Shown here: positions 5,753 through 9,131 of the stretch, in pieces
Layout: every line of letters starts with the position of its first letter
Numbering within the stretch: the stretch's first letter is position 1
From: CAWVWD01 sp045106825
GTDB lineage: Bacteria; Bacteroidota; Bacteroidia; Chitinophagales; Saprospiraceae
Direction: 5' to 3'
Assembly (NCBI GenBank): GCA_045106825.1
Contig: JBGCFH010000430.1
Location: 1 to 9,131, forward strand
Length of the DNA: 9,131 bases
Notes under the pieces: generated by a model
The model's input: the letters and a program-made list of their open reading frames with translations, nothing else
What the model was told of the DNA's origin: nothing
The model's database searches: none
Made by a program: the position numbers and the translations under genes

Positions 5753-7618
5753 ATGGCAAAAATAGCAATAGATTTACAATCAGGAACAGCGATTCAAGAT
5801 AGTAATATTATCATCGGAATAGATTTGGGAACAACGAATAGTTTGGTCGCTTATGTGAAAGAAGGTGAAGCAATAACAGTAAAAGATTTTGATGGAAAAA
5901 ACGCATTAGTTCCGTCGATTTTACATTTCAAAAGTGACAATTCGACTTTAGTTGGAAATGCAGCAAGGGAAAAATTGATTACAGAACCGCAAAATACAAT
6001 CTTTTCGGTTAAGCGATTAATGGGAAAATCGTATAAAGATGTAGCAAATTTCGAGGACTTTTTTAGTTATAAAATCATTGATGAAGATGCCGACAAATTG
6101 GTAAAAATCCGTGTTCAAGATAGATTTTATACACCAATTGAGTTGTCTTCTTACATATTGGAAGAACTCAAAAGACGAATCGAAAAGGCGTTAGGTGCGA
6201 GAGTTAGCAAAGCGGTAATTACTGTTCCTGCTTACTTCAACGATGCACAACGTCAAGCAACTCGTGACGCAGGAAAGTTGGCTGGTTTGGACGTTTTACG
6301 CATCGTGAACGAACCGACAGCAGCGAGTTTGGCGTATGGAATTGGCTTAAATCCCGAAGAAAGTAAAACGATTGCCGTTTATGATTTAGGTGGCGGAACG
6401 TTTGATATTTCTATCTTACAAATCGAAGATGGCATTTTTGAAGTGCTTTCGACAAATGGCGACACGTTTCTTGGTGGCGATGATTTTGATAGAGCAATTG
6501 TGAATTATTGGTTGGAAAACCACGATTTTGATAAATCAATTTTAGGTACAAATAAAGCCTTTGCTCAAACGATTCGTTTGGCAGCCGAAGAAGCGAAAAA
6601 AACGCTTTCTTCTAACGATAGTTTTTCTACTGACATTGATGGAAAAACGTATTCAATTACGAATGAACAGTTTGCACAAATCGCAAAACCGTTGATTGAT
6701 AGAACCTTAACGGCTTGTAAAAATGCCTTGTCAGATGCGAAGTTGGAAACAACGGAAATTGACAATGTTATCATGGTTGGCGGTTCGACTCGAATGCCTT
6801 TGGTGAAGTCGGCTGTTTCGGAGTTTTTCGGAAAAGAAGTCTATGATGAAGTAAATCCTGATGAAGTTGTCGCAAAAGGTGCAGCGATTCAAGCCGATGT
6901 TTTGGCTGGCAATCAAAAGGATATTTTATTGATTGATATTACGCCTTTGTCGTTGGGAATTGAAACAGTTGGTGGTTTGATGGACGTGATTATTCCTCGA
7001 AACTCGAAAGTGCCAATGAAAGCTGGTCGTCAATATACAACGTCAGTTGATGGACAAACGAATATGAAAATTGCCGTTTATCAAGGCGAACGAGATTTGG
7101 TACAACACAATCGAAAATTAGGCGAATTTATCCTAAAAGGTATTCCGCCGATGCCGATGAATTTACCAAAAATCGAAATTCATTTTATCCTAAATGCTGA
7201 TGGAATTTTAACCGTTCGAGCGAAAGAATTACGTTCAGGCGTAACGCAACAAGTGGAAATGAAATCTGCTTACGGAATCAGCGAGGAAGAAATGGCTTTG
7301 ATGCTTTTGGATTCTATCCAAAATGCAAAATCGGATATGCAAATCCGAGCGTTATTAGAAGCGAAAAACGAAGCGAATAATGTCGTTCGTGCTGCCGAAA
7401 AATTCTTGATTCAAAATGCAGAAATCTTATCTGACGAAGAAAAAACCAATTCAACAGCATTAATTGAAGCCTTGAAAGTTGTCGTAGCTGGAGAAGATAA
7501 AGACTTGATTAACAAGGCAATGGATGATTTGAATGAATATACTAAACCAATGGCACATCGTGCGATGGATTTTAATATTAAGAAGGCGATGGCTGGGAGT
7601 AAGATTGGGGAAATGTAG
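5753..7618 (+). CDS. hscA: Hsp70-family Fe-S cluster assembly chaperone HscA
   Basis: A 621-residue Hsp70. Nucleotide-binding domain: phosphate-1 motif IGIDLGTTNS (21-30), phosphate-2 DLGGGTFD (211-218), adenosine motif VGGSTRMP (342-349). The linker and substrate-binding start is LLIDITPLSLGIE (392-404), followed by GLMDVIIPRNSKVP, RQYTTSVDGQTN and LKGIPPMP. NSLVA after the first motif, the roughly 20-residue N-terminal extension before it, and VDGQTN/KGIPPMP favour HscA over DnaK. HscA uses ATP to help move Fe-S clusters from a scaffold protein to client proteins in the cytoplasm. Neither its J-protein partner hscB nor isc genes are in the window, and Bacteroidota mostly use the SUF system, so the scaffold is unclear. 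ATG 5753 is preferred to 5693 because of promoter spacing and because the extra 20 residues come from a repeat. GC content is visibly higher than in the flanking genes. Confidence 0.92.
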   Translation: MAKIAIDLQSGTAIQDSNIIIGIDLGTTNSLVAYVKEGEAITVKDFDGKNALVPSILHFKSDNSTLVGNAAREKLITEPQNTIFSVKRLMGKSYKDVANFEDFFSYKIIDEDADKLVKIRVQDRFYTPIELSSYILEELKRRIEKALGARVSKAVITVPAYFNDAQRQATRDAGKLAGLDVLRIVNEPTAASLAYGIGLNPEESKTIAVYDLGGGTFDISILQIEDGIFEVLSTNGDTFLGGDDFDRAIVNYWLENHDFDKSILGTNKAFAQTIRLAAEEAKKTLSSNDSFSTDIDGKTYSITNEQFAQIAKPLIDRTLTACKNALSDAKLETTEIDNVIMVGGSTRMPLVKSAVSEFFGKEVYDEVNPDEVVAKGAAIQADVLAGNQKDILLIDITPLSLGIETVGGLMDVIIPRNSKVPMKAGRQYTTSVDGQTNMKIAVYQGERDLVQHNRKLGEFILKGIPPMPMNLPKIEIHFILNADGILTVRAKELRSGVTQQVEMKSAYGISEEEMALMLLDSIQNAKSDMQIRALLEAKNEANNVVRAAEKFLIQNAEILSDEEKTNSTALIEALKVVVAGEDKDLINKAMDDLNEYTKPMAHRAMDFNIKKAMAGSKIGEM

Positions 7619-7638
7619 TAATTAGAAAATTCACTAAA

Positions 7639-8640
7639 ATGCTAAAAAATTTATTAAAATTATATAGGAAATCATCCTTAAAAACACCTCTTGAGGATTT
7701 CATCACAGAAGTTTTAGTTGGTATTTTGAATTTACATGAAGAGGTGAAACAAGATTATTTATATAATTTTTTAAAACTACCAACAGATAAATACTTTCTT
7801 AATACACAAGTAAACTACCATTTAGAAAATGATTCAGATTGTATTATTGATATTGTAATCGAAAGTAATAAAACGGTGTGTTTCATAGAGAATAAAGTTG
7901 AATCAAAAGAAGGTTATAGACAATTAGAAAGATATTGTAACGTATTAGATAAAATAGAAAGAGATAAAGGTAAACAGACTTTCTTATTCTATTGTACCAA
8001 ATATCACGATTCAAAAACTGTATTAAAACATAGTTTCAAACAAATTAAATGGTATGAAATTTCCAAATTCCTCAAAAAGTATAAAGAAATTCCAATAGTT
8101 AACGATTTCTTAGGATTATTAAAATCTCGAAATATGGCACAAGAATTAACATTAAGGACTTCTGATTTCATTGTATTTGAAAATATACAAGAAACGATTA
8201 AACGTATTTATGGTCATTTGAATTTGGTTAAGCCAACGTTTGATGAAATCTTTAAAAATAAAATTAAAGATTACTCTGGAAAACAAATTAGATATCATAA
8301 TAGAATGATATACTATACAGATGGTATTTTAAATAGTAAAAAAGGCTGGTCAAATATAATGTATGGTTTTCGTTTTGATAAACCTTCAATTTTCGTTCAA
8401 ATACAAGCAAGCAAAGAATGTAATCAATATCAAGAATTTGTTAATGTTGCGAATAAATACGAAGATTCATTTTTTATTGGTACTTATTCTTATGGAACAA
8501 ATATCGAATTATCTAAGGATTTATCTATATTTCTAAATGATGAAAAAAGTGATAATGAAATTAAAGAATGGTTCTTAACTACTTTCAGTAAATTTCAAAT
8601 TTTTATTGCTGAAAACCCAAATTTAAATTGGAGTAAATAG
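7639..8640 (+). CDS. PD-(D/E)XK nuclease superfamily protein
   Basis: A 333-residue protein. The core signature is in the first third: SDCIIDIVIES (66-76) with Asp71, then VCFIENKVES (80-89) with Glu84-x-Lys86, then QLERYCNVLD (95-104). A preceding helix LEDFITEVLVGIL (18-30) supplies a further acidic residue. This D...E-x-K plus QLxxY order is that of the PD-(D/E)XK family (PF14281-like), found in uncharacterised, often defence-linked bacterial proteins. The second half (about 165-330), with repeated aromatic strand-like segments, is not recognised and may bind DNA or a partner. The gene starts 20 nt after the hscA stop with no promoter visible, so it may be read from the hscA promoter. Its composition is much AT-richer than hscA, consistent with acquisition. 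No methyltransferase or helicase partner is visible. Confidence 0.8.
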   Translation: MLKNLLKLYRKSSLKTPLEDFITEVLVGILNLHEEVKQDYLYNFLKLPTDKYFLNTQVNYHLENDSDCIIDIVIESNKTVCFIENKVESKEGYRQLERYCNVLDKIERDKGKQTFLFYCTKYHDSKTVLKHSFKQIKWYEISKFLKKYKEIPIVNDFLGLLKSRNMAQELTLRTSDFIVFENIQETIKRIYGHLNLVKPTFDEIFKNKIKDYSGKQIRYHNRMIYYTDGILNSKKGWSNIMYGFRFDKPSIFVQIQASKECNQYQEFVNVANKYEDSFFIGTYSYGTNIELSKDLSIFLNDEKSDNEIKEWFLTTFSKFQIFIAENPNLNWSK

Positions 8641-8681
8641 GATTCAGATTTTTTTTGAACCAAAATTCCACAACAAAACGT

Positions 8682-8689
8682 TATATTTA
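8682..8689 (+). promoter_or_regulatory. weak -7-like box before the small ORF/nucleotidyltransferase pair
   Basis: TATATTTA differs from TAnnTTTG at the last base. A TTG lies 24 bases upstream (8655-8657), a little further than usual. A start near 8695 would leave a leader of about 20 bases before the ATG at 8714. Plausible but unproven. Confidence 0.25.
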
Positions 8690-8713
8690 TGATATCAACA
8701 AATCATTAAAAAT

Positions 8714-8896
8714 ATGATAAAACAAGTAAGAATTGTCAAAAAAGGAGAAGATGATAGTAATATAAAATATTGGTTATCATTATCTTATAATGAACGCATG
8801 GCAGAATTAGAAAAAATTAGACAATATATAAATAATCGAAAATATGGAACTGGACAAGGACTTCAAAGAGTTTATCGAGTTATTAAACGCTCATAA
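8714..8896 (+). CDS. small protein paired with a nucleotidyltransferase
   Basis: A 60-residue protein. It holds a polar N-terminus, then YWLSLSYNERMAELEKIRQYI (19-39), a helix resembling the 'L-(S/T)-x-x-E-R-x-x-x-L-x-x-L-R' segment, and ends in LQRVYRVIKRS (50-60). From memory, small proteins of this shape often sit directly upstream of AbiEii/DUF6036-type nucleotidyltransferase genes in diverse bacteria, which is the arrangement here. Its last 53 bases overlap the start of the next gene in another frame, so the two are very likely translated together. It may be the antitoxin or a cofactor of the enzyme. The ending R-V-Y-R-V is the conserved-looking part and is encoded by the same DNA as the neighbour's N-terminus. 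Function is inferred from context only. Confidence 0.7.
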   Translation: MIKQVRIVKKGEDDSNIKYWLSLSYNERMAELEKIRQYINNRKYGTGQGLQRVYRVIKRS

Positions 8897-9131
8897 TGTT
8901 CAATATTTAGTAATTGGTGGATATGCTGTTAATTTTCATGGTTATCCTCGTTACACTAAAGATATTGATTTTTGGCTTTGGATGACTGATGAAAATATTG
9001 AAAAACTATTACAAGTCATCAAAAGCTTTGGTTTTGGAAGCCTTGGATTAGATAAAAGCGATTTTTCTGATGCTGATAATATTATTCAACTTGGTTACGA
9101 ACCTTATCGAATTGATTTATTAATGGATGTA
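8844..9131 (+). CDS. nucleotidyltransferase, DUF6036/AbiEii-like, partial at window end
   Basis: The first 96 residues of a gene that runs past the window edge. Starting at ATG 8844, the frame reads M-E-L-D-K-D-F-K-E-F, then YLVIGGYAVNFHG (21-33) with the nucleotidyltransferase GG motif, then RYTKDIDFWLW (36-46) with the Asp40-x-Asp42 metal pair, and later YRIDLLMD (88-95) with a third Asp at 91. This is a complete minimal pol-beta-type nucleotidyltransferase core. Relatives include AbiEii toxins, which modify tRNA in some characterised cases, and MNT antitoxins of HEPN/MNT pairs, so whether this is the toxin or the antitoxin side cannot be told. The start is supported by family N-termini beginning with D-F-x-E-x-x-x-L-L just before the GG motif, although it lies inside the upstream small gene. 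Confidence 0.82.
   Translation, partial: MELDKDFKEFIELLNAHNVQYLVIGGYAVNFHGYPRYTKDIDFWLWMTDENIEKLLQVIKSFGFGSLGLDKSDFSDADNIIQLGYEPYRIDLLMDV

Noticed and set aside
6565..6916. Two minus-strand frames (69 and 61 residues) within hscA
   Set aside because: They are antisense to the highly conserved Hsp70 nucleotide-binding domain.

Overview
The window looks like a chromosomal stretch from an AT-rich member of the Bacteroidota, most likely class Flavobacteriia. The signs are low GC outside hscA, no clear Shine-Dalgarno sequences before most genes, TAnnTTTG-type -7 promoter elements (for example TATCTTTG at 5672-5679), a loose lipobox, and intergenic short repeats of a kind often seen in that class. 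The organism is inferred from these traits, not from a marker gene. No rRNA, tRNA or CRISPR array was recognised.

Region 1 (143-2978, minus strand) is a tight three-gene set read right to left: a secreted transglutaminase-fold protein, an SDR oxidoreductase of the PECR/dienoyl-CoA reductase type, and a lipoprotein. Gaps are 18 and 10 nt, so one transcript is likely. Region 2 (2979-3730) is about 750 bases without a credible protein gene. It holds an 18-bp tandem repeat and, at its right end, two strong intrinsic terminators in a row. The first terminator points along + although no + strand gene precedes it, so a non-coding RNA or a lost gene is possible.

Region 3 (3731-5563) is accessory. 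It holds a type II toxin-antitoxin pair (unusual small antitoxin plus a PIN-domain VapC toxin, sharing one base in TAATG). A convergent minus-strand gene for a putative DNA-binding/nuclease protein is split into two frames. Between the convergent stop codons sits a 182-bp element with 34-bp imperfect terminal inverted repeats (28 of 34 matching) and a perfect 8-bp direct repeat AATTATTT on each side. This is the signature of a MITE, plausibly mobilised by an ISL3-like transposase. It landed exactly between the two stops and broke neither gene.

Region 4 (5672-9131, plus strand) starts with a chaperone gene, hscA, which has a clear -7 promoter element and a repeat-bearing leader. Its base composition is visibly richer in GC than its surroundings. 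Directly behind it are a PD-(D/E)XK-type nuclease-like gene and a small-ORF/nucleotidyltransferase pair that overlaps by 53 nt and runs off the window end. From 3731 to the end, four defence- or toxin-like modules surround one housekeeping-type chaperone, suggesting an accessory hotspot. The strongest candidates for something not described before are the MITE, the possible RNA ending at 3638, and the two nuclease-like genes of unknown role.
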